The position numbers and the translations under genes were made by a program. A stretch of 64,000 nt of DNA. It comes from Opitutus sp. Its GTDB lineage: Bacteria; Verrucomicrobiota; Verrucomicrobiae; Opitutales; Opitutaceae. The DNA is taken from positions 31,863-95,862 of the forward strand of contig SIBR01000010.1 of the NCBI GenBank assembly GCA_009695065.1, read 5' to 3'. Below the pieces are notes generated by a model that saw nothing but the letters and a program-made list of their open reading frames with translations, was not told the DNA's origin and did no database searches. Shown in pieces: positions 9,636-18,409 of this stretch (position 1 is its first letter; every line of letters starts with the position of its first letter).

Positions 9636-11258
9636 ATGGCCAAATTGAAAACCGTCCTGCTGGTCGCGAATGGCGACCTCCGAGCCTCGGCGAACGAGGT
9701 GTGCTGGCCCGCCCAGCGTGCGATGGAGCAGACGCTAGCCGCCGCCGTCGCCCGGGCCGGTGGCAAACTGGTGCGGGCGCATCCCTACAAGCCGAAGCAG
9801 AAGCACGGCTTCATCGGTTCGCAGAAAGAAGGCATGGAAATTTTTTCGCGGATCGATCCGCGGGCGCCGCTGATCGTGGCCGAGGCGGTGTGGCAGTACT
9901 CGCACCACGTGCTGGCCGGACTCATCTCGCATCAGGGGCCGATCCTCACGGTGGCGAATTGGAGCGGCACCTGGCCGGGCCTCGTCGGCATGTTGAACCT
10001 CAACGGCTCGCTGACGAAGGCGGGGGTGAAATACTCCACGCTGTGGAGCGGGGATTTTACGGACGCGTTTTTCACCCGGGGGCTCGCGATCTGGTTGAAA
10101 ACCGGTTCGGTCCGGCACCGTACGACGCATGTGCAGCCGCTCGCCCGGGCCGCGATTCCCGCGAAGGCGAAGTCGATCGCAGAACGCCTTGCCGCGGATC
10201 TGCGCCGCCGGAAATCCATCATGGGGGTTTTTGACGAGGGTTGCATGGGCATGTTCAACGCGATCATTCCCGACGAATTGCTTTTCTCCACTGGCGTCTA
10301 CAAGGAGCGGCTCTCGCAATCCGCGCTCTACTACGCGACGACCCAGGTCACCGACGCCGAGGCCCGTGGCGTTTATCAATGGCTCTTGAAGAAGGGTATG
10401 ACGTTTCACCTCGGAACCGACGAGGCGACCGAACTCACCGAGGCGCAGGTGTTGTTGCAGTGCAAAACCTACGTCGCGGCGCTGCGGCTCGCGGACGAGT
10501 TCGGCTGCGAGAGCATCGGCATCCAGTACCAACAAGGCCTCAAGGACCTGCTGCCCGCGAGCGATCTGGCCGAGGGCCTGCTCAACAACCGCGACCGGCC
10601 GCCGGTGAAAAACGCCGCGGGCAAAGTCATCCGCCGCGGCCAGCCGCTGACGCATTTCAACGAGGTCGACGAATGCGCCGGCCTCGACGGGCTGTTCACC
10701 CAGCGCGTGCACACCGCGCTGCGTCAGCCGGTCGAGAACACGTTGCACGATTTGCGCTGGGGCGATCGGGATCGCAGCGGCACGACCGATCAGTACGTGT
10801 GGGTCTTCCTGATCTCCGGCAGCGTTCCCCCCGCGCACCATGTCGGCGGCTATCGCGGTACCGATTCGCTGCGCCAGCCGCCGATGTATTTCCGGCTCGG
10901 CGGCGGCACCGTCCGCGGCATTGCGAAGCCCGGCGAAATCATATGGAGCCGCGTCTTCGTCGAAAATGGCCGGCTCAAAATGGATCTCGGTCGCGCCCGC
11001 GTGCTCGCGTTGCCGCGCGCCGAGACCGAGCGCCGCTGGAAGGAAACCACCCCGCAGTGGCCGATCATGCACGCCGTCACCTACGGGGTGACGCGCGACC
11101 AGATGATGGCGCGCCACAAGGCGAACCACATCCAGGTCGCCTATGCGAATTCGGCGCGGGAGGCCGATCTGGCGCTTTACACCAAGGCGGCGCTGGCCGT
11201 CGCGCTCGGGCTGGAAGTCAGTACCTGCGGCACGAAGGCCGACGGTTCTGCGTTCTGA
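9636..11258 (+). CDS. L-fucose/L-arabinose isomerase family protein
   Basis: 540 residues from ATG 9636 ([14 protein letters not shown]), which starts exactly where homologous sequence should; the frame is open further upstream only as non-coding. Recognisable blocks include [17 protein letters not shown], a [13 protein letters not shown] segment and [28 protein letters not shown], which resembles the active-site region of FucI-fold isomerases with acidic metal ligands. A further block, [15 protein letters not shown], follows. The chain is shorter than E. coli FucI (about 590). It probably interconverts an aldose and ketose in the cytoplasm using Mn2+, but the sugar is unknown. Nearby SDR, enolase-superfamily and amidohydrolase genes are consistent with sugar use, though none is in the same operon. 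Confidence 0.75.
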   Translation: MAKLKTVLLVANGDLRASANEVCWPAQRAMEQTLAAAVARAGGKLVRAHPYKPKQKHGFIGSQKEGMEIFSRIDPRAPLIVAEAVWQYSHHVLAGLISHQGPILTVANWSGTWPGLVGMLNLNGSLTKAGVKYSTLWSGDFTDAFFTRGLAIWLKTGSVRHRTTHVQPLARAAIPAKAKSIAERLAADLRRRKSIMGVFDEGCMGMFNAIIPDELLFSTGVYKERLSQSALYYATTQVTDAEARGVYQWLLKKGMTFHLGTDEATELTEAQVLLQCKTYVAALRLADEFGCESIGIQYQQGLKDLLPASDLAEGLLNNRDRPPVKNAAGKVIRRGQPLTHFNEVDECAGLDGLFTQRVHTALRQPVENTLHDLRWGDRDRSGTTDQYVWVFLISGSVPPAHHVGGYRGTDSLRQPPMYFRLGGGTVRGIAKPGEIIWSRVFVENGRLKMDLGRARVLALPRAETERRWKETTPQWPIMHAVTYGVTRDQMMARHKANHIQVAYANSAREADLALYTKAALAVALGLEVSTCGTKADGSAF

Positions 11259-11273
11259 GCCGCTCCGCGCGGC

Positions 11274-12176
11274 TTATTTCCGCGACGCCAGATGGCGCTC
11301 GAGAAACGTGAGGGCGGCCGACTTCACGTCGCGCGGGAGCGGCTTTTTATTCCAGGTCTCCCAGTCGAACGAGTGCCCGACCCCGTCGAGCAGCAGGTAC
11401 TCGTGGGCGCCGCCGCCGGCCTTCAAGGCCGCGGCCATCTCGTCCGACTGCTGATAGTCCACGGTCGAGTCCGCCCGGCCGTGGAGAATAAGCACCGGGG
11501 GCGAATCCTGGGTCACCTGGAAGACCGGCGACGCCACCCGCCACACGCTGGCATCGTCCGAAGCGGCGCCAAACGCAGCCCGCGAGGGGCCGGTCATCAG
11601 CGTGCGCATCGGGGTCTTGTCTGTGGGGCGCGTGCGCAGGTTGGCGGGTCCGTACATGTCGATGACGCAGCGTACGGTGCTCGACACCCCCGGATACGGG
11701 GCCTCGGGCTCGTGGAGTTTTTTCTGTGCCGTCAGTCCGACCATCAGCGCGAGATGACCGCCCGCCGAGCCGCCGGCGACGGCGATGCGATCCGGATCGA
11801 GGCGGTGCTCGGCGGCACGGGCGCGGAGGAAGCGCACCGCGTTTTTGCAATCGAGGAGATTGAGCGGCCACGAGCCCGGGCCGAGTTTGTAGTCGATGCT
11901 CACCGCGACGTAGCCGGCGCTGGCGAGCGTGCGGCAGATCGTCTTGCCGCGCGGCTCGGTTTTGGTGCCGCCGGTCCAGCCGCCGCCATGGATCCAGACG
12001 ACGGCGGGCGACAAACTTCCGGCGGCCGGCGGGGCGGGCAGATAGAGGTCCAGTTTTTCCGCGCGGTCCGGCGTCAGAAACATCACGTCGGAGATCTCCC
12101 GCGGGCCGGGCTCGGCGGCTTCGGAAAAAACAACGGCGAACGCGGAAAGCACGACGACGCGCAGGAAAAAATTCAT
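11274..12176 (-). CDS. Secreted alpha/beta-hydrolase esterase (HGGG type)
   Basis: 300 residues. A signal peptide (MNFFLRVVVLSAFAVVFSEAA) directs export. The oxyanion-hole motif HGGGWTGG is near residue 64 and the nucleophile elbow GGSAGGHL (Ser) near 138. Asp is in LHGRADSTVDYQQS and His in GVGHSFDWE. This arrangement is that of the carboxylesterase/acetyl-esterase families that deacylate plant polysaccharides or feruloyl esters. Ten nucleotides separate its start from the stop of the amidohydrolase gene upstream, so the two are almost certainly one transcript. The stop lies 15 nt from the stop of the convergent isomerase-like gene. A role in trimming acylated carbohydrates is inferred from family and secretion. 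Confidence 0.85.
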   Translation of the reverse strand: MNFFLRVVVLSAFAVVFSEAAEPGPREISDVMFLTPDRAEKLDLYLPAPPAAGSLSPAVVWIHGGGWTGGTKTEPRGKTICRTLASAGYVAVSIDYKLGPGSWPLNLLDCKNAVRFLRARAAEHRLDPDRIAVAGGSAGGHLALMVGLTAQKKLHEPEAPYPGVSSTVRCVIDMYGPANLRTRPTDKTPMRTLMTGPSRAAFGAASDDASVWRVASPVFQVTQDSPPVLILHGRADSTVDYQQSDEMAAALKAGGGAHEYLLLDGVGHSFDWETWNKKPLPRDVKSAALTFLERHLASRK

Positions 12177-12186
12177 GGAGAGAAAT

Positions 12187-13161
12187 TTATTGAAAGAAGG
12201 TTTCCTCCGCGCTCCGGCACAGCATCCAGTCGCGGTCGGAGTCGGACAGGAAATCGAGGCGGTCGTGGATCAGGCCGAACGAGGCGGCGTAGGTGTTGCC
12301 CTTGACCACCTGGAAGGGCGAATCGGTGCCCCACATCAGCCGTTGCGGGCCGAAGGCGTCGAAGACGCGGCGGATCAGCGGGGCGAGGTCAAGGTAGGGC
12401 GGCTGTTTGCGGCCGAGGGCGTGAAAGGCGGAGATCTTGACCTTGATCTGGCGCTGGCGGGCGAGACCGCAAAGGGCCTTGAGGTCGGCCTCGTGGAACT
12501 GTCCGTCAAAACCGATGCGGCAGAGATGGTCGATGACCACCGGGGTGTCGGGATGCCGGCGCGCCATCCGGTCGATGGACGGAATGGCGTCGGGTTCGAC
12601 CAGCGGACACATTGCCAACCTCCGGCGCCCTGCGCAGGCCCACATGGCGGCCATGGCGGGCGAATCGAGCCAGGTGGCCGGCTCACCGTTGGGCATGATG
12701 CGGAACCCGCGCACGCCCAGCCCCGCGAGTCGCTCCATTTCCTCCACCGGGCCGGGCTTGGTGTGATCCACGCGCGCGACGCCGGAAAACTTACCGGGGT
12801 AACGCGCCATGAAATCGAGCATGTTGCGGTTGTCGTAGAGATAGAATCCCCGCTGAATTAAAACGACGCGGGTCACACCGCACGGTTGCCCATGCGCCAG
12901 AAGCTCTTCGGCGCTGAATTCCACCGGCGTGCCGTCGTTTGTGTTCGGGATCGGCACGCGCGGCCAGCGGACGGTGTCGCCGGACCAGACGTGCGAATGC
13001 GCATCGATGTAACGGTCGCCGTGCGCCGGGAGGGTGGTGGCCGCGGCGAGGAGGGCCGCGCTGCCGAGAAACTGGCGGCGCGAAAGTACGGCGGGTTCGG
13101 CAATTTCGCCGGCGGTGCCGACCGAAACCGCGGCGCGGCCTGACTGGGGCATACGAGGCAT
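12187..13161 (-). CDS. Tat-exported TIM-barrel amidohydrolase (amidohydrolase_2 type)
   Basis: 324 residues. The N-terminus carries a twin-arginine signal (LSRRQFLGSAALLAAATTLPA), preceded by about 25 extra residues; ATG 13152 is an alternative start. The metal-dependent hydrolase fold follows. YIDAHSHVW holds the first HxH, DHLCR the later His, and LMWGTDSPFQ the C-terminal Asp. Relatives include L-fuconolactonase and 2-pyrone-4,6-dicarboxylate lactonase, so a lactone or ester is a plausible substrate. Tat export implies a folded, metal-loaded enzyme in the periplasm. First gene of a two-gene unit with the esterase; it diverges from the DUF1080 gene at 13289 over a 127-nt spacer. Confidence 0.82.
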   Translation of the reverse strand: MPRMPQSGRAAVSVGTAGEIAEPAVLSRRQFLGSAALLAAATTLPAHGDRYIDAHSHVWSGDTVRWPRVPIPNTNDGTPVEFSAEELLAHGQPCGVTRVVLIQRGFYLYDNRNMLDFMARYPGKFSGVARVDHTKPGPVEEMERLAGLGVRGFRIMPNGEPATWLDSPAMAAMWACAGRRRLAMCPLVEPDAIPSIDRMARRHPDTPVVIDHLCRIGFDGQFHEADLKALCGLARQRQIKVKISAFHALGRKQPPYLDLAPLIRRVFDAFGPQRLMWGTDSPFQVVKGNTYAASFGLIHDRLDFLSDSDRDWMLCRSAEETFFQ

Positions 13162-13288
13162 GGGGGTGCCTCTTGGTGCATCATCATCGAAGTCGCTTCA
13201 ACCTGGATTTTGGACCGGAGCGACGCGCCGGGCCCAAAATGCGGTTTGCCGCCGGTGGGTCCGTCCGTGATCCTGCGTGGGTCGCTTC

Positions 13289-15142
13289 ATGGTTCGCCTA
13301 CCCCACCGCCTTTGTTTTTCGGTCGCGCTCGTCGCGTTTTCGGCGCGCGCGTTTGCCCAGCCACTGCTCGGGCCGGAGGCGGTGCGGCTGGATTCGCTGG
13401 TCGAATTTCGGCCGGTCGCGGCCAACTGGCAGGTTGGCGGCGGACTCGGCGGCGATCCGCGGCGCGAAAAAAACCTGACGCCGATCGCGGGCACCGGCGT
13501 GCTTGTCAACACGCCGCGCGACGGCGCGCGGGATAATCTTTTCAGTGCCTGGGCGCACGGGGACATCGAGCTGGACGTCGATTTTCTGCTGCCGCCGGGT
13601 TCCAACTCGGGTGTCTACCTGCAGGGTCGCTATGAGGTGCAGCTTTTCGACAGCTGGGGCGTGCGCACGCCGAAGGCCGGCGATTGCGGCGGTATCTACC
13701 AGCGCTGGGATCCCGCGCGCGGCAAGGGACAGGAAGGCTACGAGGGGCATGCGCCCCGCGCCAATGCGTGCCGGGCGCCCGGCCTCTGGCAGCATTTGCA
13801 GATCACGTTCGAAGCCCCGCGGTTCGACGCCGCCGGGAAGAAAACGAAAAATGCGCGCTTTGTGCGGGTCGCGCTCAACGGGTTTGTCATTCACGAGAAC
13901 GTCGAGGTAACGGGACCGACGCGCAGCCCCGCGTTTGAGGACGAACGCGCGATGGGGCCGCTCATGATCCAGGGCGATCACGGTTCGCTCGCGTTGCGCG
14001 CGCTTACCGTGAAGCGTTTTGGCCCCGAGCGGATTGGCGTCGAGGACCTGCGCTACAAGCTTTATCCCGGCGAATTCAAGCGCCTCGGCGACTACGATGC
14101 GCAGGCCCCGAAAAGCGAGGGCGTGCCGGCGCGGTTTGCCCACACCGCGGTGGAGAAGAGCGGCAAGTTTGCCCTCGTGTTCACCGGTTCGCTCGTCGTG
14201 CCGCGGGACGGCCGTTATGCGTTCACGATCGAATCCGGCGGCGAGGTGCGGCTGCTCATCGATGATCGTCCGGCCGTGCTCCCGCTCGAAAAAGGGAGCC
14301 ACCCCGGCGCCGTTGAACTCACCGCCGGCCGCCATGCGTTCCGGCTCGATCTCGTGCAACGCGCGGGCCGGCCCGCGCTCGAGCTGAGCGCGGAGGGTCC
14401 CGGCCTCGCCGCGCACGCCCTGACGGTACGCGACGAAAAAAGCCGCGGCAGCGCGCCGCCGCGCCAGGTGCTCGTTGAGCCCAAGGACCGGGTGATCGCC
14501 CAGCGCAGCTTCGTGCCGTTCGAACCGCGCAAGCGGCTTTACGCGCTCAATGTCGGTACGCCGGCCGGAGTGCATTTCTCCTACGACTTCGAAACCGGCG
14601 CCGTCTTGCGGGCTTGGCGCGGGGCGTTTCTCGACGCCGCCGAGATGTGGGATGCGCGCGGCAACAATCAGGTCGGCAAACCCGTCGGCCCCGCGCTCAC
14701 GCTGCCGGGCAAGCCCACCGTGGCCCTCATCGAGTTTGCGCAAAACGGCGGCTGGCCCGACCAGCCGGAGGCGTTGTGGTCGTCGCAGGGCTACACCCTC
14801 GAACCCGACGGGCTCCCGGTCTTTTCGTCGACGCTGGCGGGGATCAAACTGCGCGACCGCATCGCTCCGACCGCCGACGGCCGCGGGCTGACGCGCACGC
14901 TGGAGGCACAGGGTAAACTGCCCGACTGGTCCGCCTGGGTGCTGCTTGCCGAGGCCGAGACGATCACGTCGCAGCCCGGCGGCGCAGGCTGGATTGTGGG
15001 CGACCGCGAGTGGTATCTCGACTGGCCCGCGGACGCGCGTGTAGTGCCCGTGCTGCGCAGCCACGGCGGTCGGCAACAACTCGCGGTGCCGCTGAAGCGC
15101 ACGACGCTGGAGCTGCCGATCCGGTACTCGATGATCTGGTGA
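13289..15142 (+). CDS. Secreted DUF1080/PA14 carbohydrate-binding protein
   Basis: 617 residues with a signal peptide ending ARAFAQ. Residues about 30-245 form a DUF1080 (3-keto-disaccharide hydrolase/LamG-like) domain, with SNSGVYLQGRYEVQLFDSWG and GGIYQRWDP as its signature. Residues about 260-370 are a PA14 domain (YKLYPGEFKRLGDYD, GRYAFTIESGGEVRLLIDD). The last 240 residues are a further beta-rich region also seen in c-type dehydrogenase operons. Some DUF1080 proteins hydrolyse 3-keto-glycosides; whether this one does is unknown. ATG 13289 is chosen over GTG 13277 because it gives a clean signal sequence. The next gene starts 9 nt downstream, so they are an operon and probably act together in the periplasm. 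Confidence 0.8.
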   Translation: MVRLPHRLCFSVALVAFSARAFAQPLLGPEAVRLDSLVEFRPVAANWQVGGGLGGDPRREKNLTPIAGTGVLVNTPRDGARDNLFSAWAHGDIELDVDFLLPPGSNSGVYLQGRYEVQLFDSWGVRTPKAGDCGGIYQRWDPARGKGQEGYEGHAPRANACRAPGLWQHLQITFEAPRFDAAGKKTKNARFVRVALNGFVIHENVEVTGPTRSPAFEDERAMGPLMIQGDHGSLALRALTVKRFGPERIGVEDLRYKLYPGEFKRLGDYDAQAPKSEGVPARFAHTAVEKSGKFALVFTGSLVVPRDGRYAFTIESGGEVRLLIDDRPAVLPLEKGSHPGAVELTAGRHAFRLDLVQRAGRPALELSAEGPGLAAHALTVRDEKSRGSAPPRQVLVEPKDRVIAQRSFVPFEPRKRLYALNVGTPAGVHFSYDFETGAVLRAWRGAFLDAAEMWDARGNNQVGKPVGPALTLPGKPTVALIEFAQNGGWPDQPEALWSSQGYTLEPDGLPVFSSTLAGIKLRDRIAPTADGRGLTRTLEAQGKLPDWSAWVLLAEAETITSQPGGAGWIVGDREWYLDWPADARVVPVLRSHGGRQQLAVPLKRTTLELPIRYSMIW

Positions 15143-15150
15143 CCGCCGTC

Positions 15151-17220
15151 ATGAATTTCACAGAAACGTTTTTCGGTCGCTGGAACCCCCGCCGTACGCA
15201 CGCGGCGGCTGCGGCCCTGCTGCTGCTGACCGCGGGCCGACTGGTCGCCGCGTCGGACCAGGTGCAGAATCCCTCCGCCGCGGAACGTTTCGCCAAACCG
15301 TCCGGCGAACTCGTCACCCGCGAAAATCGTTATTGGAAGCGTTCGCCGCTGACGGTGCCGGCCGACATCGTACTTGAGGTGAGCGGCATCCTGGCTCAGC
15401 CGGGCAAACGTCTCCTCGTGACCACGCGCCGCGGCGAAATCTGGTGGATCGATGGCGCCTACGGGGAAGATACGCCGCCGAAGTTCACGCTCTTCGCCTC
15501 CGGGCTGCACGAGCCCCTCGGCATTGTAGCGGCGCCCAAGGGCGGCTACTACGTGGCGCAGCGGCAGGAACTCACGCGACTCGTCGATACCGATCAGGAT
15601 GGCCGCGCCGATGTTTTTGAAACGGTCTGCAAGCTGCCGATCTCGGGCAGCTATCACGAATACGCATTCGGCCCCGTGCTCGCGCCCAACGGCAATCTGC
15701 GTGTCACCCTGAACGTCGCGTTTGGCGGCGCCACACAGGCGCCGGCGCCATGGCGCGGCTGGATGGTCGAGATCACACCCGACGGTCAGATGATCCCGAT
15801 CGCCGCGGGCCTGCGCTCGCCCTGCGGTTTCATGGTGACGTCGAAGGGCGAGTGGTTTTTCGCGGAAAACCAGGGCGAGTGGGTGGGCTCCGGTCGCGTG
15901 ACGCATCTCGTGCCGGGCGATTTTGCGGGGCATCCCGCCTCGCTGGCGTGGAGCCGCCTGCCAGGCTCGACCGTCAAACTGCGTCCGGAGGATATCACGG
16001 ATTTCGAGCAACCGATGCCGGACGTCGCGAAAAAACTGCCGGGCCTGAAGCTGCCGGCGATCTGGCTGCCGCACACGGTGTTTGGCATCTCGAACTCCGG
16101 CATGGTGGAGGATACGACCGGTGGGAAGTTCGGACCGTTTGCCGGACAGTTTTTCGTGGCCGACCAGGGGCAGAGCAAAATCATGCGCCTGACCCTCGAG
16201 CAGGTGAAAGGCGTGTGGCAGGGTGCGGGCTATCCCTTTCGCGAAGGCTTCGACTCGGGTATCATCCGGCTCGGCTACGGCGAGGACGGGGCGCTGTTCG
16301 CCGGTGAGACCGCGCGCGGGTGGGGTTCCGTCGGACCCGGGCAGCAGGGGCTGGAGCGGCTCGTGTGGACCGGCGAGACGCCGTTCGAAATCAAGGAAGT
16401 GCAGGCGCAGCCGGATGGATTTCTGCTCACGTTCACGCAGCCGGTCGATCGCGCGACGGCGGAAAACCCCGCGAGCTACAGCGTCGCCGGTTTCACGTAT
16501 CTGTATCATCAGACCTACGGCAGCGCGCCGGTAAACCGGATGGGTTGTCCCGTGCGCCGGGTGGTGGTGGCGCCGGACGGCCTGAGTGTGCGGCTGGCGA
16601 ATGTCTGTCTCCGCGAGGGTTACATTCACGAACTGAAGGCGAACGGCGTGCGCGCCGCGCAGGGTGGAGGCGCGTTGCTGCACCCGGTGGCTTACTACAC
16701 GCTGAACCGGATTCCCGATGGTCCGCGGATCATTCCCGTGGCGGCGAACGAGGCCGAGTTGTGCGTCGCGCCCGTGCCGGCCGCGGCCACGGCCGCCTCG
16801 GCCAAACACGCGACCAAGCCGCCGCCCGACTGGACGGACGCGGACGGGGACCAGACCATCGTGCTGGGAACGGAACCCGGCATGAAGTTCGACACGGCGC
16901 TGCTCACGGTGCGGGCCGGCGCGCGGGTGCGCCTCATTTTCCGCAATGCCGACGACATGCTGCACAACTTCGTGCTGTGCGCGCCCGGCCGCGGGCGGGC
17001 GGTCGGCGCCGCCGCCATCGCCCTCGGCCTCGAGGGTGCGGCGAAAAACTACGTGCCCGGCAGCGGCGATGTGCTGGCCCACACCGCGCTCACGCTGCCG
17101 GGCGCGAGCGACACGATTTTCTTCACCGCGCCTGCGGTGGCCGGGGATTACGATTTTATCTGCAGCTTTCCCGGACACGCGCTGTCGATGAAGGGCATTC
17201 TCCGGGTCGGGGCGAAGTGA
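15151..17220 (+). CDS. Beta-propeller dehydrogenase-like protein with C-terminal blue-copper domain
   Basis: 689 residues from ATG 15151, with a signal peptide (AAAAALLLLTAGRLVAA). Residues about 60-400 form a propeller of the PVC sugar-dehydrogenase type (LLVTTRRGEIWWIDG, GLHEPLGIVAAPKGGYYVAQ, a DTDQDGRADVFE calcium-like loop, LPHTVFGISNSGM). Residues about 420-540 look like an Ig-like linker. The last 110 residues are a cupredoxin with a full type 1 copper set: His605 (LHNF), Cys671 and His676 (CSFPGH) and Met680, the C-x4-H-x3-M spacing of azurin. The copper domain could take electrons from a propeller active site, but no PQQ or other cofactor motif is certain. It is translationally close to the DUF1080 gene (8-nt gap). 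Confidence 0.85.
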   Translation: MNFTETFFGRWNPRRTHAAAAALLLLTAGRLVAASDQVQNPSAAERFAKPSGELVTRENRYWKRSPLTVPADIVLEVSGILAQPGKRLLVTTRRGEIWWIDGAYGEDTPPKFTLFASGLHEPLGIVAAPKGGYYVAQRQELTRLVDTDQDGRADVFETVCKLPISGSYHEYAFGPVLAPNGNLRVTLNVAFGGATQAPAPWRGWMVEITPDGQMIPIAAGLRSPCGFMVTSKGEWFFAENQGEWVGSGRVTHLVPGDFAGHPASLAWSRLPGSTVKLRPEDITDFEQPMPDVAKKLPGLKLPAIWLPHTVFGISNSGMVEDTTGGKFGPFAGQFFVADQGQSKIMRLTLEQVKGVWQGAGYPFREGFDSGIIRLGYGEDGALFAGETARGWGSVGPGQQGLERLVWTGETPFEIKEVQAQPDGFLLTFTQPVDRATAENPASYSVAGFTYLYHQTYGSAPVNRMGCPVRRVVVAPDGLSVRLANVCLREGYIHELKANGVRAAQGGGALLHPVAYYTLNRIPDGPRIIPVAANEAELCVAPVPAAATAASAKHATKPPPDWTDADGDQTIVLGTEPGMKFDTALLTVRAGARVRLIFRNADDMLHNFVLCAPGRGRAVGAAAIALGLEGAAKNYVPGSGDVLAHTALTLPGASDTIFFTAPAVAGDYDFICSFPGHALSMKGILRVGAK

Positions 17221-17310
17221 TCCTTCGGCCGAGCGTGGCGCGGCCACGAGAGACCGCGCTGAAACATCTCGCGGCCGCTGGCCGGCCCGCCGCAGAATTT
17301 CGCGCATCCG

Positions 17311-17556
17311 ATGAAAGGCGATCCTCTCCCCGCGCTGCCCGCTGAACCGCGTCCCGGTCGCTACCGGCATTACAAGGGAAACGAATACCGTGTGCTGGGC
17401 CTTGCCCGGCATTCGGAGACGCTGGAGCCGTTGGTTGTCTACGAAGCGTTGTATGGCGAACGCGGATTGTGGGTGCGGCCGGCGGCGATGTTTACGGGGG
17501 CGATCGCGCGGGACGGCGGCGCCCGCGGCCCGCGCTTCGAGCGCATCGGCGATTGA
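17311..17556 (+). CDS. DUF1653 small protein
   Basis: 81 residues. The central block PGRYRHYKGNEYRVLGLARHSETLEPLVVYEALY and the WVRPAAMF tail are the DUF1653 signature. Members are small cytoplasmic beta-barrel proteins of unknown function, often encoded alone. The gene lies 90 nt after the cupredoxin protein on the same strand, but is too generic to imply a shared role. ATG 17311 gives the usual family start plus a short leader. Confidence 0.85.
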   Translation: MKGDPLPALPAEPRPGRYRHYKGNEYRVLGLARHSETLEPLVVYEALYGERGLWVRPAAMFTGAIARDGGARGPRFERIGD

Positions 17557-17725
17557 AGCCGGCCCCGCCGCCTCGCGTGCCGCCCTGCGCGTGGCAGGCC
17601 AGGCCCTCCCGGGCTTCACGCGCGCGATCCGGTCGTCACGCGTCGTCCTTGAGCTGCCCTCGCTCGTCCGTGCCGCGCTCCCCGGCGTCTTCATCCACCC
17701 CCGCAAAGTTCGTCCTTGCCACGTT

Positions 17726-17742
17726 GTCAACTAATGGTTGAC
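17726..17742. repeat. Palindrome site 1 (bare core) at the start of the HTH gene
   Basis: GTCAACTAATGGTTGAC, with 6-bp perfect arms and a 5-nt centre. Its reverse complement is identical to the 17-bp core at 40953-40969. It lacks the outer CAATCC arms of sites 2 and 5. It covers ATG 17734 and ends 4 nt before ATG 17746 of the helix-turn-helix gene, so it could be an autoregulatory operator or a translation-blocking hairpin. Confidence 0.7.
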
Positions 17743-17745
17743 GTC

Positions 17746-18117
17746 ATGGCCATGAGCTCAATTCGTCGTGGGGGCGTCCCCGCCTACTTGTCGTCGGATG
17801 TCGGGGACGCCATCCTGGATGCCGCCGAGGCGATCGCCGAAAAGGGCGTCCACGCCTTCAAGGCGCCCCGCCGGGGACGCCGCGGTGCGACCACGCGCCC
17901 TGGTGCCGACACGCCGCTCTGGAACACGCTCGTCGCGGAGATCCGCCCGTATCTCAAGCAGCGCGGCGCGCAGGCCAACCTCGCGCGCTTGCTCGGTGTG
18001 CCGCGCCAGCAGGTCAACGCCTACTTTACCTTGCGCACGCGCATGCCCGATGCGGAGCGCACCCTGAAACTCCTCGCCTGGCTGGTCGCCGCGCGCGAAG
18101 CAAAACAGCAGGCGTGA
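17746..18117 (+). CDS. Small Cro/CI-like helix-turn-helix protein
   Basis: About 123 residues. The C-terminal half reads as a helix-turn-helix: LKQRGAQANLARLLGVPRQQVNAYFTLRTRMPDAERTL. It has the Ala and Gly positions of an XRE-type fold (NLARLLGV, then RQQVNAYF as recognition helix). The N-terminal half is Arg-rich (KAPRRGRRG). Three in-frame ATGs exist at 17734, 17746 and 17752; the first lies inside palindrome site 1, so the later ones are likelier. It is a probable DNA-binding regulator with unknown targets. Because one palindrome core overlaps its 5' end and a longer copy lies about 90 nt after its stop, it is the obvious candidate to recognise the palindrome family, though this is inference. 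There is no phage context. Confidence 0.72.
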   Translation: MAMSSIRRGGVPAYLSSDVGDAILDAAEAIAEKGVHAFKAPRRGRRGATTRPGADTPLWNTLVAEIRPYLKQRGAQANLARLLGVPRQQVNAYFTLRTRMPDAERTLKLLAWLVAAREAKQQA

Positions 18118-18206
18118 GTTCCTGCGGGCCCGATCGCGCGCTGGCGTGAGATCACGGCACGGGTTCGTGACGCTCCCGTATTACGGCCATACGGCCGGGA
18201 GTCGTC

Positions 18207-18245
18207 CAATCCCTGTTGTCAACGAATAGTTGACAAATAGGATTG
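18207..18245. repeat. Palindrome site 2 (long form, type A)
   Basis: Intergenic hairpin with outer arms CAATCC/GGATTG and inner arms TTGTCAAC/GTTGACAA around GAATA. Core GTCAACGAATAGTTGAC at 18218-18234, identical to the core of site 5. The linkers between outer and inner arms are 3 nt on both sides. It sits between the HTH gene stop and a DMT transporter start. No T-run follows, so it is not a typical terminator. Confidence 0.85.
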
Positions 18246-18409
18246 AGGTTGGGCGGGGTGAGGCGCCGGGTGCCAGGGGCTTCCGCTCCGGATGAGCGGG
18301 GCGGGAGAGCGGTCCGGCAATCTTTCGTTCTGCCACGGGAAACGCGTATCCGGTCAATTCGCTTGGCGGGTGAAGGAGCTCGCGGCACGGTGGCCGCCTT
18401 CCGGATCTG

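Noticed and set aside
6904..9648. A 914-codon plus-strand frame over methyltransferase, SDR and enolase genes
   Set aside because: It overlaps three recognisable minus-strand genes and has no coherent protein features.
14791..17730. A 979-codon minus-strand frame across the copper propeller gene
   Set aside because: Shadow of the true plus-strand gene, which has signal peptide, propeller and copper motifs; the shadow has a skewed Arg/Gly/His composition and no domain.
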